Of a stretch of DNA of 64,000 nucleotides, positions 53,196 to 60,736 are shown in pieces. The stretch comes from Pseudomonas sp. VD-NE ins. GTDB taxonomy: Bacteria; Pseudomonadota; Gammaproteobacteria; Pseudomonadales; Pseudomonadaceae. Position numbers and translations under genes: made by a program. The number at the start of each line of letters is the position of its first letter. Positions within the stretch are counted from its first letter, which is position 1. Under the pieces are notes generated by a model, which searched no databases, was not told the origin of the DNA, and was given only the letters and a program-made list of their open reading frames with translations. The stretch covers positions 2,623,001 to 2,687,000 of the forward strand of contig NZ_CP134772.1 in NCBI RefSeq assembly GCF_031882575.1, written 5' to 3'.

Positions 53196-53214
53196 CAGTT
53201 GTATGATGCAACTG
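53196..53214. promoter_or_regulatory. Dyad CAGTTG-N7-CAACTG between hydrolase and HxlR
   Basis: An inverted repeat in the 180-bp divergent promoter region, 43 bp before the HxlR start; a likely operator of that regulator. Confidence 0.45.
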
Positions 53215-53256
53215 TGAGCCGCGAGGCCAATCGACGAATGCATGGAGTACTCCTAC

Positions 53257-53706
53257 GTGAAACGCAAAAGTTTGCAGGGCAATGCCTGCCCGGTCGCCCG
53301 GACGCTGGACCTGATTGGTGACTGGTGGTCGTTGCTGATCATTCGTGACGCGCTGGACGGGATTCGCCGTTTCAATGATTTTCAGAAGAGTCTGGATATC
53401 GCCAAGAACATGCTCAGCGCGCGCCTCAAAGGCCTGGTGGAGCAGGGCATCCTGCAAGCGCTGCCAGCGGCCGATGGCGGCGCCTATAAGGAATACGTGC
53501 TGACAGAGCGCGGCAAAGCCTTGCAGACGGTGATCGTCGCGCTGTCGCAGTGGGGCGCTGAATTCATGTACGCGCCGGGTGAGCCGGGCTCGGTGATGGT
53601 CGATGCGAAGAACCGTCAACCGATTCGCAAGCTGACTTTAACGGCGGCCGATGGTCGCGCGCTGGCCCCCGAGGACGTCGCCACGCGACTGGGCGTTGAA
53701 CACTGA
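53257..53706 (+). CDS. HxlR family regulator
   Basis: The 149-residue protein starts MKRKSLQGNACPVARTLDLI when translated from GTG at 53257 (GGAG nine bases ahead), as in most family members; an upstream ATG at 53242 adds five residues. HTH region: GDWWSLLIIRDALDGIRRFN and ARLKGLVEQGIL. Cys11, before the first helix, is the redox-sensing position in several relatives. It faces the alpha/beta hydrolase gene. Confidence 0.83.
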   Translation: MKRKSLQGNACPVARTLDLIGDWWSLLIIRDALDGIRRFNDFQKSLDIAKNMLSARLKGLVEQGILQALPAADGGAYKEYVLTERGKALQTVIVALSQWGAEFMYAPGEPGSVMVDAKNRQPIRKLTLTAADGRALAPEDVATRLGVEH

Positions 53707-53760
53707 AAGGCGGGGCTGCTTGAACTGAGTTAATCGCTGCCGCCAAGTCAATGAAAACGG

Positions 53761-53915
53761 GCCCTTGCGGCTCCCGCACCCGGTGACACTGACCTTATCC
53801 GTAACCGCCAGAATCGCCTGCTCGAAGAGCAGCAGGGCTCAAGGAACTGCCCGGAAAGGACGCCAAGCCTGCGCAACCGGCAGCCCCCAACTGTTCCTCA
53901 GTCGGTTCTGGATAG
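53761..53915 (+). pseudogene. Remnant of a two-partner-secretion transporter (ShlB/FhaC/HecB type)
   Basis: Frame 53761-53837 encodes ALAAPAPGDTDLIRNRQNRL then LEEQQ, and after a shift the frame 53838-53903 continues LKELPGKDAKPAQPAAPNCS. Together these match the mature N-terminus of TpsB proteins (typically ...DLIRDRQNRLLEEQ-RRLEEL-LPG...). The signal peptide and the whole barrel are missing. A short frame just behind it ends VLDSLGLN directly at the next gene's ATG and could be the last residues of the secreted partner. Confidence 0.65.
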
Positions 53916-53930
53916 CTTGGGATTGAACTG

Positions 53931-54455
53931 ATGAAAATTTATAAAGGTAGTATTTCTAAAAAGTCATTGAACCTGTTCGTATCGGATATTGGTTCCGGGG
54001 AGTTTTTTTCGTATGTCGGGAATCTGGTTTCACTGGAGCAAACCATTTCTGTTCTAGGTTTGCTTTCTCCTGATTTTATTGAGCTTGACGGCCACGTTTT
54101 CTGGTTGCCTAACGCTGAGCAATACGACCCGCAAAGGTTTCCTTTGAAGGGCCTGGTCGAGACTGAAACGGGTGTGTTGGAAAAAAGTGCATTGCGTAGA
54201 GATGTTGAACGATACAGAAATGTTTTTTCAGTAAATCAGTTCTTTTCAAAGTGGGAAGATGCGCCGGACCGACCCGTATTTAAGGTTGGTCTGTCGGAAG
54301 AAGACTATCGTCTTTGTCATTTGTTTGCCGAACACCTCACTGGATATTGGAAGCGCGCATTATCAGACTGCTTTCCAGGGAAGGTGTTTCAGTTTGAAAT
54401 CGCTGACGATCTGCTCGACGAATATGGCGTTTGTCTCACATTCTGGCAGTCGTAG
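53931..54455 (+). CDS. AT-rich hypothetical protein (174 aa), possible immunity protein
   Basis: The product begins MKIYKGSISKKSLNLFVSDI and ends CLTFWQS; it is soluble, acidic and matches no family I know. Its base composition is far more AT-rich than its neighbours. It starts at an ATG that overlaps an upstream stop (TGATG), directly behind the remnant of a two-partner-secretion gene. In such loci small AT-rich genes following the toxin end are often immunity genes, so I suggest this as role. It is a single intact gene. Confidence 0.6.
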   Translation: MKIYKGSISKKSLNLFVSDIGSGEFFSYVGNLVSLEQTISVLGLLSPDFIELDGHVFWLPNAEQYDPQRFPLKGLVETETGVLEKSALRRDVERYRNVFSVNQFFSKWEDAPDRPVFKVGLSEEDYRLCHLFAEHLTGYWKRALSDCFPGKVFQFEIADDLLDEYGVCLTFWQS

Positions 54456-54456
54456 T

Positions 54457-54588
54457 TGCAGCCTCCAGCAGAACTGGGATGCACCCAATGAAAATCAAGC
54501 TTTGATTGAAGAAGAAGTTCAGCGGGTTATTGATGAAGTCGAGGTGGAACTCTCCAGAACGGGACACATGCTTGACGTCGAGAAGTGA
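54457..54588 (+). pseudogene. Possible C-terminal gene remnant
   Basis: After the stop of the 174-aa gene an open frame without start reads NWDAPNENQALIEEEVQRVI and DEVEVELSRTGHMLDVEK, a helical acidic end that looks like genuine protein sequence. It could be the tail of a lost second immunity-type or other gene. The evidence is weak. Confidence 0.3.
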
Positions 54589-54644
54589 CTCGGCGGAGCG
54601 GGCTATCCTGGAAGCGTCTCTGGTAGCTTCTTGCCTGTGGCCAA

Positions 54645-54678
54645 AGAAAACGCCCCGAACAATTTCGGGGCGTTTTCA
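54645..54678. terminator. Bidirectional intrinsic terminator
   Basis: The stem CGCCCCGAA/TTCGGGGCG with A and T runs on both sides ends the AT-rich region on the left and the LLM operon on the right. Confidence 0.85.
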
Positions 54679-54704
54679 TTTACCGAACACTGGATGCTGT
54701 GTGC

Positions 54705-55748
54705 TTAGCGAAACGCCGGCACCACATGCTTGATAAACAGCTCCAGCGACTTCTTCTTCTCCTCATGCGGCAAGCTGTTGTCACACCAGAAACTGAACTC
54801 ATCCACCCCCAGTTCCTGGTAGTACTTGATCCGCGGAATGATCTCTTCCGGCGTACCAATCATCGCCGTCTTGTGCAGACTCTCCAGTTCAAACTCCGGA
54901 CGCCCGGCAAACTTCTCTTCCGGGCTTGGCGCGAGGAAGCCGTTGACCGGTGTTTCCTTGTTGCCAAACCACGCATCGAAGGTACGGTAGAAACGCGAGA
55001 TCGCTTTCGCGCCGACTTTCCAACCGTCCGGGTCATCAGCGGTGTGCACGTGGGTATGGCGCAGCACCATCAATTGCGGACGTGGCACGTCTGGATTGTT
55101 GTCCAGCGCGGTCTGGAACTTGTTCTTCAGGTCGAGGACTTCTTCGTCGCCCTTCATCAGCGGCGTAACCATCACGTTGCAGCCGTTGGCCACGGCGAAG
55201 TTGTGCGAGTCCGGGTCGCGGGCGGCGATCCACATTGGCGGGTTGGGCTTCTGAATCGGTTTTGGCACGCTGGTGGAGGTGGGGAATTTCCAGATCTCAC
55301 CGTTGTGGGCGTAGTCGCCTTGCCAGAGCGCGCGGACCACCGGAACCATTTCCCGCAGTGCCTGGCCACCGGATGAAGCGGGCATACCGCCGGCCATGCG
55401 ATCGAATTCAACCTGATAGGCGCCACGGGCCAGGCCGACTTCCATGCGACCGTTGCTGATCACATCGAGCAACGCGCATTCACCGGCGACGCGCAACGGG
55501 TGCCAGAACGGCGCGATGATGGTGCCGGCGCCGAGGTGGATGGTGGTGGTTTTGGCGGCGAGGTAGGCGAGCAATGGCATCGGGCTGGGCGAGATGGTGT
55601 ATTCCATGGCGTGGTGTTCGCCGATCCACACGGTGCTGAAACCGCCGGCTTCGGCCATCAGGGTCAGTTCGGTGAGGTCTTCGAACAGTTGGCGGTGGCT
55701 GACGCTTTCGTCCCAGCGTTCCATGTGGATGAACAGGGAAAATTTCAT
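54705..55748 (-). CDS. LLM-class (luciferase-like) flavin-dependent monooxygenase
   Basis: The 347-residue enzyme shows the bacterial-luciferase fold: VWIGEHHAMEYTISPSPMPL, LAAKTTTIHLGAGTIIAPFW with HPLRVAGECALLDVISNGRM, and GLARGAYQVEFDRM. It uses reduced flavin, very probably supplied by the flavin reductase encoded 158 bp upstream on the same strand. RutA, alkanesulfonate and EDTA monooxygenases are of this type. The neighbouring NCS1 transporter suggests an N-ring or amide substrate. The ATG at 55748 follows GAGGAAGCG. Confidence 0.85.
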   Translation of the reverse strand: MKFSLFIHMERWDESVSHRQLFEDLTELTLMAEAGGFSTVWIGEHHAMEYTISPSPMPLLAYLAAKTTTIHLGAGTIIAPFWHPLRVAGECALLDVISNGRMEVGLARGAYQVEFDRMAGGMPASSGGQALREMVPVVRALWQGDYAHNGEIWKFPTSTSVPKPIQKPNPPMWIAARDPDSHNFAVANGCNVMVTPLMKGDEEVLDLKNKFQTALDNNPDVPRPQLMVLRHTHVHTADDPDGWKVGAKAISRFYRTFDAWFGNKETPVNGFLAPSPEEKFAGRPEFELESLHKTAMIGTPEEIIPRIKYYQELGVDEFSFWCDNSLPHEEKKKSLELFIKHVVPAFR

Positions 55749-55851
55749 GACGCTTCCTCGGATCTTTTGTTGTTGAGGCTACAAAAATCGGCGGGAGTGA
55801 GCGGTTCGCGATCGCGCTGTGTCAGTCGCTTGCTGCGTCGCTTGTAACACT

Positions 55852-55879
55852 GCTTTCGCGAGCAGGCTCGCTCCCACAT
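55852..55879. repeat. Single REP element
   Basis: One copy of CTTTCGCGAGCAGGCTCGCT followed by CCCAC between flavin reductase and LLM genes, within the operon. Confidence 0.8.
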
Positions 55880-55906
55880 TTGATTTGCATAGGGCTGGTT
55901 GTTCGA

Positions 55907-56392
55907 TCAGGCCAGGACGGGCAGGGCGCCCATCTTGCCGTGGCAGTACACCAGCGGCCCGGCGATTTGCTCGGGGACGATCAGGTTCTTCACCGCGCCG
56001 ACCATGATGGCGTGGTCGCCGCCTTCGTATTCGCGCCACAGCTCACATTCGATGATAGCCGTCGCGTTGGCGAGGATCGGGTTACCCAGCTCGCTCAAGG
56101 TCCATTCGATGCCTTGCGCTTTGTCTTTGCCTTTGCGGGCGAAGGCGTAGGCTTCGCTTTGCTGGCCGCCGGACAGAACGTGGATCGCAAAACGCTTGTT
56201 CTTGATCAGCACCGGATAGGAATCAGAACTGTAGTTGGGGCAGAACAGCACCAGCGCCGGGTCCATTGATAGCGAGCTGAACGCACTGGCCGTCAGGCCG
56301 ACGATCTGACCGTCGTCGTCCAGGGTGGTGATAACGGTTACGCCGGACGGGAACGAGCCCATGACTTGTTTGTAGATGGCGGCATCGATCAT
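55907..56392 (-). CDS. Flavin reductase (FMN, HpaC/RutF-like)
   Basis: The 161-residue protein has the flavin reductase-like domain: MGSFPSGVTVITTLDDDGQI, GLTASAFSSLSMDPALVLFC, FAIHVLSGGQQSEAYAFA and the final GPLVYCHGKMG. It reduces FMN or FAD with NAD(P)H for a two-component monooxygenase, here the LLM enzyme that follows. The start at 56392 is backed by GAGG; longer readings enter the divergent promoter. Confidence 0.87.
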   Translation of the reverse strand: MIDAAIYKQVMGSFPSGVTVITTLDDDGQIVGLTASAFSSLSMDPALVLFCPNYSSDSYPVLIKNKRFAIHVLSGGQQSEAYAFARKGKDKAQGIEWTLSELGNPILANATAIIECELWREYEGGDHAIMVGAVKNLIVPEQIAGPLVYCHGKMGALPVLA

Positions 56393-56443
56393 TGGTCGGT
56401 CCTCGGGTGTGGTGCTGCTGTTTTTATGTGTTTGTTGGTCTGA

Positions 56444-56453
56444 TGGTATACCA
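56444..56453. promoter_or_regulatory. Palindrome TGGTATACCA, GntR-like operator
   Basis: Perfect ten-base palindrome 52 bp upstream of the flavin reductase start; identical to 16037-16046. Confidence 0.5.
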
Positions 56454-56622
56454 GTATTTAATCTTTTCAAGGCCTTTTAAGCTGAACCGATAAACGTGCT
56501 GCGTTCGTCGGAAACTCAGCGTTTGCTGGGCTTTCGGCTGGTCTGAAGGCCGCGGTTTCAGTAAGGATGGCGTATCAGTTGGCGCCGCAAACTACGGATC
56601 AGTCTTGTGAATTGTTTGGAAT

Positions 56623-56635
56623 ACCATAATATGGT
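56623..56635. promoter_or_regulatory. Palindrome ACCATAATATGGT
   Basis: Perfect palindrome around a central A, within ATACCATAATATGGTCT, 76 bp upstream of the NCS1 start. It shares the TACCA/TGGT half-site with the palindrome at 56444, so both may bind the same regulator. Confidence 0.5.
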
Positions 56636-56710
56636 CTGCATCTGAGGGGCGACCAAAGAGTCCCCCCGGTTTGGCTTCATACAACGATAAGAACAGACAA
56701 ACTCGAGTTC

Positions 56711-58123
56711 ATGCATATGTCCCAGATGTCCCGGCAAGATCCGTTGATCGAGAACCATACGGTCGACTACGTCCCACTCGCGGAACGCCACGGGAAGGCC
56801 CGCGACCTATTCACTCTTTGGTTCAGCACCAACATTGCGCCACTGCCCATCGTCACCGGCGCCATGGTGGTTCAGGTGTTTCACCTTGATTTGCTCTGGG
56901 GGCTGCTGGCGATTGCGCTGGGGCACCTGATCGGCGGTGTGGTGATTGCGCTGGCGTCGGCGCAAGGCCCGCGCATGGGCATTCCGCAGATGGTTCAGAG
57001 TCGCGGCCAGTTCGGCCGTTATGGCGCGCTGTTGATCGTGTTTTTCGCCGCGATCATCTACATCGGTTTCTTTATTTCCAACATCGTGCTCGCCGGCAAA
57101 TCCATCGTTGGCATTGCGCCATCGGTGCCGGCGCCGTTGAGCATTCTGATCGGCGCACTGGCGGCCACAGCGATTGGCGTGATCGGCTACAACTTCATCC
57201 ACACGCTGAACCGTATCGGCACTTGGGTGATGGGCAGTGCGTTGCTCGCCGGGTTCATCTATATCTTCGCCCATGACTTGCCGGCGGACTTTCTCACTCG
57301 CGGCAGCTTCAACCTGTCCGGCTGGCTGGCGACGGTGTCACTGGGGATCATCTGGCAGATCAGCTTCTCGCCGTACGTGTCCGATTACTCGCGTTACCTG
57401 CCAGCGGATATCGGCATTGCCAAGCCGTTCTGGGCGACTTATCTGGGCGCGACGCTGGGCACGATTCTGTCGTTCAGCTTCGGTGCGGTTGCTGTGCTGG
57501 CGACCCCGGAAGGCACCGAAGCGATGGTCGCGGTCAAGCAATCGACCGGGTGGCTGGGGCCGATTCTGATGGTGCTGTTCCTGCTGAATATCATCAGCCA
57601 CAACGCGCTGAATCTGTATGGCGCGGTGCTGTCGATCATCACCTCGATTCAGACGTTTGCCAGCCAATGGACACCGAGCATCAAGGTACGCGTAGTGTTG
57701 TCGAGCGTGGTGCTCGCGGGTTGCTGCGTGGTTGCGCTGGGTGCGTCGGCGGATTTCATTTCCGAGTTCATCGGTTTGATTCTGGCGTTGTTACTGGTGC
57801 TGGTGCCGTGGGCGTCGATCAACCTGATCGACTTCTACCTGATCAAGCGCGGCTGCTACGACATCACCTCGATCTTCCGCGCCGATGGCGGGGTTTACGG
57901 GCGCTTTAATCTGCACGCGATCATTGCTTATTTCATCGGCATCCTCGTGCAGTTGCCATTCGCCAATACCTCCCTGTACGTCGGGCCTTACGCCAATCTG
58001 GTCGACGGCGCGGATCTGTCCTGGCTGGTCGGCCTGGTGGTCACCGTTCCGTTGTATTACTGCCTGGCCACACGCGGCCAGACTCAGCAGAGCAGGGCGG
58101 CGAGATTGGGTTACACCGACTGA
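56711..58123 (+). CDS. NCS1 family nucleobase/cytosine-type permease (second copy)
   Basis: The 470-residue transporter has twelve helices and is a paralogue of the 45-kb copy; the sequences share long blocks such as NIAPLPIVTGA, GIPQM-QSR-QFG and SDYSRYLPAD. It probably imports the substrate of the LLM monooxygenase encoded on the other side of the 320-bp promoter region. ATGs at 56711, 56717 and 56726 are possible starts; none has a strong ribosome site. Confidence 0.87.
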   Translation: MHMSQMSRQDPLIENHTVDYVPLAERHGKARDLFTLWFSTNIAPLPIVTGAMVVQVFHLDLLWGLLAIALGHLIGGVVIALASAQGPRMGIPQMVQSRGQFGRYGALLIVFFAAIIYIGFFISNIVLAGKSIVGIAPSVPAPLSILIGALAATAIGVIGYNFIHTLNRIGTWVMGSALLAGFIYIFAHDLPADFLTRGSFNLSGWLATVSLGIIWQISFSPYVSDYSRYLPADIGIAKPFWATYLGATLGTILSFSFGAVAVLATPEGTEAMVAVKQSTGWLGPILMVLFLLNIISHNALNLYGAVLSIITSIQTFASQWTPSIKVRVVLSSVVLAGCCVVALGASADFISEFIGLILALLLVLVPWASINLIDFYLIKRGCYDITSIFRADGGVYGRFNLHAIIAYFIGILVQLPFANTSLYVGPYANLVDGADLSWLVGLVVTVPLYYCLATRGQTQQSRAARLGYTD

Positions 58124-58140
58124 GCTGATCCGTTATTCGA

Positions 58141-58173
58141 CAATGCCCGGCCAAGTGCCGGGCATTGTTGTTT
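58141..58173 (+). terminator. Intrinsic terminator
   Basis: The stem CAATGCCCGG/CCGGGCATTG with a seven-base loop is followed by TTGTTT, 18 bp after the NCS1 stop. Confidence 0.8.
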
Positions 58174-58373
58174 CCGCATCCCGGCGGTCAATCAAATTGG
58201 CCACATCGATCCCCTTTTGGCCCATCCCCCACTGTGCTCCGGCTACGCTGTCAGCAAGAATCAAAACCATAACCAGACGCTGAACCTTTTTTTACCCTTG
58301 GCTACCTTTACAGCCGCTGCCGTGTACAGAACATAAAAACCATCGAACTCACGCTGCCTTTTGGGGAACAACC

Positions 58374-59474
58374 ATGGTCACGATGAAACGCATTCTGGGT
58401 GCCACTGTGTGCGGGCTGACGCTGTTGGCCGGCGCCGTCCAGGCTGAGCAACGCGAACTGCGCGTGTACAACTGGGCGGACTACATCCTGCCGTCCGTGC
58501 CCAAGGATTTTGCCGCCAAAAGCGGCATCAAAGTGATTTGGGACACCTTCGACACCAACGAATCCCTGGAAGCCAAACTGCTGACCGGCAACTCCGGTTA
58601 CGACCTGGTGGTGCCGTCGAACCAGTTCCTTGAAACGCAGATCAAGGCGGGCGTGTTTCAGAAACTGGATAAATCGAAACTACCGAACTGGAGCCACCAG
58701 GACCCGGAACTGTTGAAATTGCTGGGCAAGAACGACCCCGGCAACCAGTACGGCGTGCCTTACATGGTCGGCACCGTGCTGATCGGCTTCAACCCGGCCA
58801 AGGTCAAGGCTGCATTGGGCGACAACGCGCCGGTCGATAGCTGGGATCTGGTGTTCAAACCAGAGAACATGGAAAAGCTCAAATCCTGCGGCGTGGCGAT
58901 GCTCGATTCGCCGACGGAAATCCTCCCGTTGGCTCTGCATTACCTGGGCCTCGACCCGAACAGCCAGAACCCCGCCGACTATGAAAAAGCCAAGGAGCTG
59001 ATGCTCAAGGTTCGCCCGTACGTGACCTATTTCAACTCGGCCAAGTACATGACCGACATCGCCAACGGCGACATCTGCGTGGCCATCGGTTACTCCGGCA
59101 GCTTCTACCAGTTTGGCAATCGCGCCAAAGAAGCCGGCAACGGCGTGGTGGTCGACTGGCGCTTGCCGAAGGAAGGCGCGCCGATCTGGTTCGACACCTT
59201 CGCGATTCCGAAGAGCGCGAAGAACGTCGCCGAGGCGCATGAATTCCTCAACAACCTGCTCGATCCGAAAGTGATCGCACCGATCAGTGACTTCCTCGGC
59301 TACCCGAATGCGAACAAGGATTCGATGCCGCTGATCAACAAGGAAATCACCGGCAATCCGAACCTGACGCCGACCCCCGAAGCGCTGAAAAACCTCTACG
59401 TCGTGCAGCCGCTGCCGCAGAAGCTTGAGCGTGTGCGGACACGGGTGTGGACCAGCATCAAGTCCGATAAGTAA
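58374..59474 (+). CDS. Periplasmic polyamine-binding protein (PotF/SpuD type)
   Basis: The 366-residue protein has a signal peptide ending VQA-EQ (about residue 24) and the PotF/PotD hallmarks LRVYNWADYI, FDTNESLEAKLLTGNSGYDL and NGDICVAIGYSGSF. It would bring putrescine or spermidine to an ABC transporter not encoded here; a related amine is possible given the neighbouring transporter genes. GGGGAA precedes the ATG at 58374; an ATG at 58383 is an alternative. Confidence 0.87.
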   Translation: MVTMKRILGATVCGLTLLAGAVQAEQRELRVYNWADYILPSVPKDFAAKSGIKVIWDTFDTNESLEAKLLTGNSGYDLVVPSNQFLETQIKAGVFQKLDKSKLPNWSHQDPELLKLLGKNDPGNQYGVPYMVGTVLIGFNPAKVKAALGDNAPVDSWDLVFKPENMEKLKSCGVAMLDSPTEILPLALHYLGLDPNSQNPADYEKAKELMLKVRPYVTYFNSAKYMTDIANGDICVAIGYSGSFYQFGNRAKEAGNGVVVDWRLPKEGAPIWFDTFAIPKSAKNVAEAHEFLNNLLDPKVIAPISDFLGYPNANKDSMPLINKEITGNPNLTPTPEALKNLYVVQPLPQKLERVRTRVWTSIKSDK

Positions 59475-59493
59475 CAAACACCGCAATTCAAAT

Positions 59494-59583
59494 GTGGGAG
59501 CGAGCCTGCTCGCGAAAGCGGAGTGTCATTCAACGTCGATGTTGACTGGTCCGACGCCTTCGCGAGCAGGCTCGCTCCCACAG
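59494..59583. repeat. REP pair
   Basis: GTGGGAGCGAGCCTGCTCGC (59494-59519) and its complement (59557-59583) face each other between convergent genes. Confidence 0.85.
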
Positions 59584-59597
59584 GGTTTTGTGGTGTG

Positions 59598-60572
59598 TCA
59601 TTCAGTGCGGCGTTCGGCATCTTTGGTCATCACCAGACTCAGCAAAACCGACCCCATGATCACCCCACCGACCACCGCCAACGACCACTCCACCGGCATG
59701 TGCAACCACGGCATCAACACCATCTTGCCGCCAATGAACACCAGCACAATCGCCAGCCCATACTTGAGCAAGTGAAAGCGGTCCGCCATGTCCGCCAGCA
59801 GGAAATACAACGCCCGCAGGCCCATGATCGCGAAGATATTCGAGGTGAAGACAATGAACGGATCAGTCGTCACGGCGAAGATCGCCGGAATACTGTCCAC
59901 CGCGAACATCAAGTCACTGGCCTCGATCAACACCAGCACCAGAAACATCGGGGTGGCCCAGCGCACGCCGTTCTGCAGGACGAAAAAACGTTCGCCATGA
60001 AAGCTGCTAGTGATGCGCATATGCCCGCGCACCCAGCGCAGCAACGGATTCTTGTCCAGGTCCGGCTGGTGCTCGGCAAACACCAGCATCTTGATCCCGG
60101 TGAAGATCAGGAACACGCCGAACGCATACAGCAGCCATTCGAACTGCGACACCAGCCACACCCCGGCAAAGATCATCACCGCGCGCATCACGATCGCCCC
60201 GAGCACGCCGTACAGCAGCACCCGCCGCTGCAGCTCCGGCGGCACCGCGAAGTAGCTGAAGATCATCACGAAGACGAACATGTTGTCGATCGACAGCGAC
60301 TGCTCGATCAGATATCCAGTGAGGAATTCGAGGGTTTTTTCCCGGGCGATCTCGGCACCGAACGCACCGTGCAAATACCACCAGAGCAGGGCCGCGAAAC
60401 TCAGAGCCAGCAAGCACCATGCGATGACCCAGGACAAGGCTTCGCGCACTGAGACCCGATGCGCCTTGCGCCCACCGAAGACAAACAGGTCCAATGCCAG
60501 CATGGCAAGCACGAAGACGATGAAGGCGGCCCACATCCACGGTTCGCCGATATTGATGTTTGTGGCTGGCAT
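59598..60572 (-). CDS. alx: TerC/Alx family membrane protein
   Basis: The 324-residue protein has nine or so helices and the TerC signatures EQSLSIDNMFVFVMIFSYF and LVLIEASDLMFAVDSIPAIF with conserved acidic residues; the second half ends in a helix GGKMVLMPWLH. In E. coli Alx exports manganese and is induced by alkaline pH or Mn. I see no yybP-ykoY-like riboswitch in the 164-bp leader. AGGGAG lies before the ATG at 60572. It diverges from the DyP peroxidase gene. Confidence 0.87.
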   Translation of the reverse strand: MPATNINIGEPWMWAAFIVFVLAMLALDLFVFGGRKAHRVSVREALSWVIAWCLLALSFAALLWWYLHGAFGAEIAREKTLEFLTGYLIEQSLSIDNMFVFVMIFSYFAVPPELQRRVLLYGVLGAIVMRAVMIFAGVWLVSQFEWLLYAFGVFLIFTGIKMLVFAEHQPDLDKNPLLRWVRGHMRITSSFHGERFFVLQNGVRWATPMFLVLVLIEASDLMFAVDSIPAIFAVTTDPFIVFTSNIFAIMGLRALYFLLADMADRFHLLKYGLAIVLVFIGGKMVLMPWLHMPVEWSLAVVGGVIMGSVLLSLVMTKDAERRTE

Positions 60573-60665
60573 GTCACGCTCCCTGTCTATTCTTGGATTG
60601 GGGTCAGACGAGGCCATGCTAGCGACGCTTTTGCGCCAAAGAAAAATCGTTTATTTCTGCGCAAC

Positions 60666-60684
60666 AGTTCGTTAAAAACGAACT
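60666..60684. promoter_or_regulatory. Perfect palindrome AGTTCGTT-AAA-AACGAACT
   Basis: An eight-base inverted repeat with three-base centre lies in the middle of the alx/DyP divergent region, 53 bp before the DyP start. It looks like a shared operator; the regulator is unknown. Confidence 0.55.
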
Positions 60685-60736
60685 ATCTGCCCTGGTTAAC
60701 AGCTCGGGCATTTTTTACGGAGCGACATTTCCAGCG

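Larger units (their letters stand above)
56393..56710. other. Divergent promoter region of about 320 bp
   Basis: It lies between the flavin reductase/LLM operon and the second NCS1 gene, holds two GntR-like palindromes (56444 and 56623) and no ORF that I can support. Confidence 0.6.

Noticed and set aside
60573..60736. yybP-ykoY manganese riboswitch upstream of alx
   Set aside because: The short leader shows a palindrome but none of the paired elements expected of that riboswitch.
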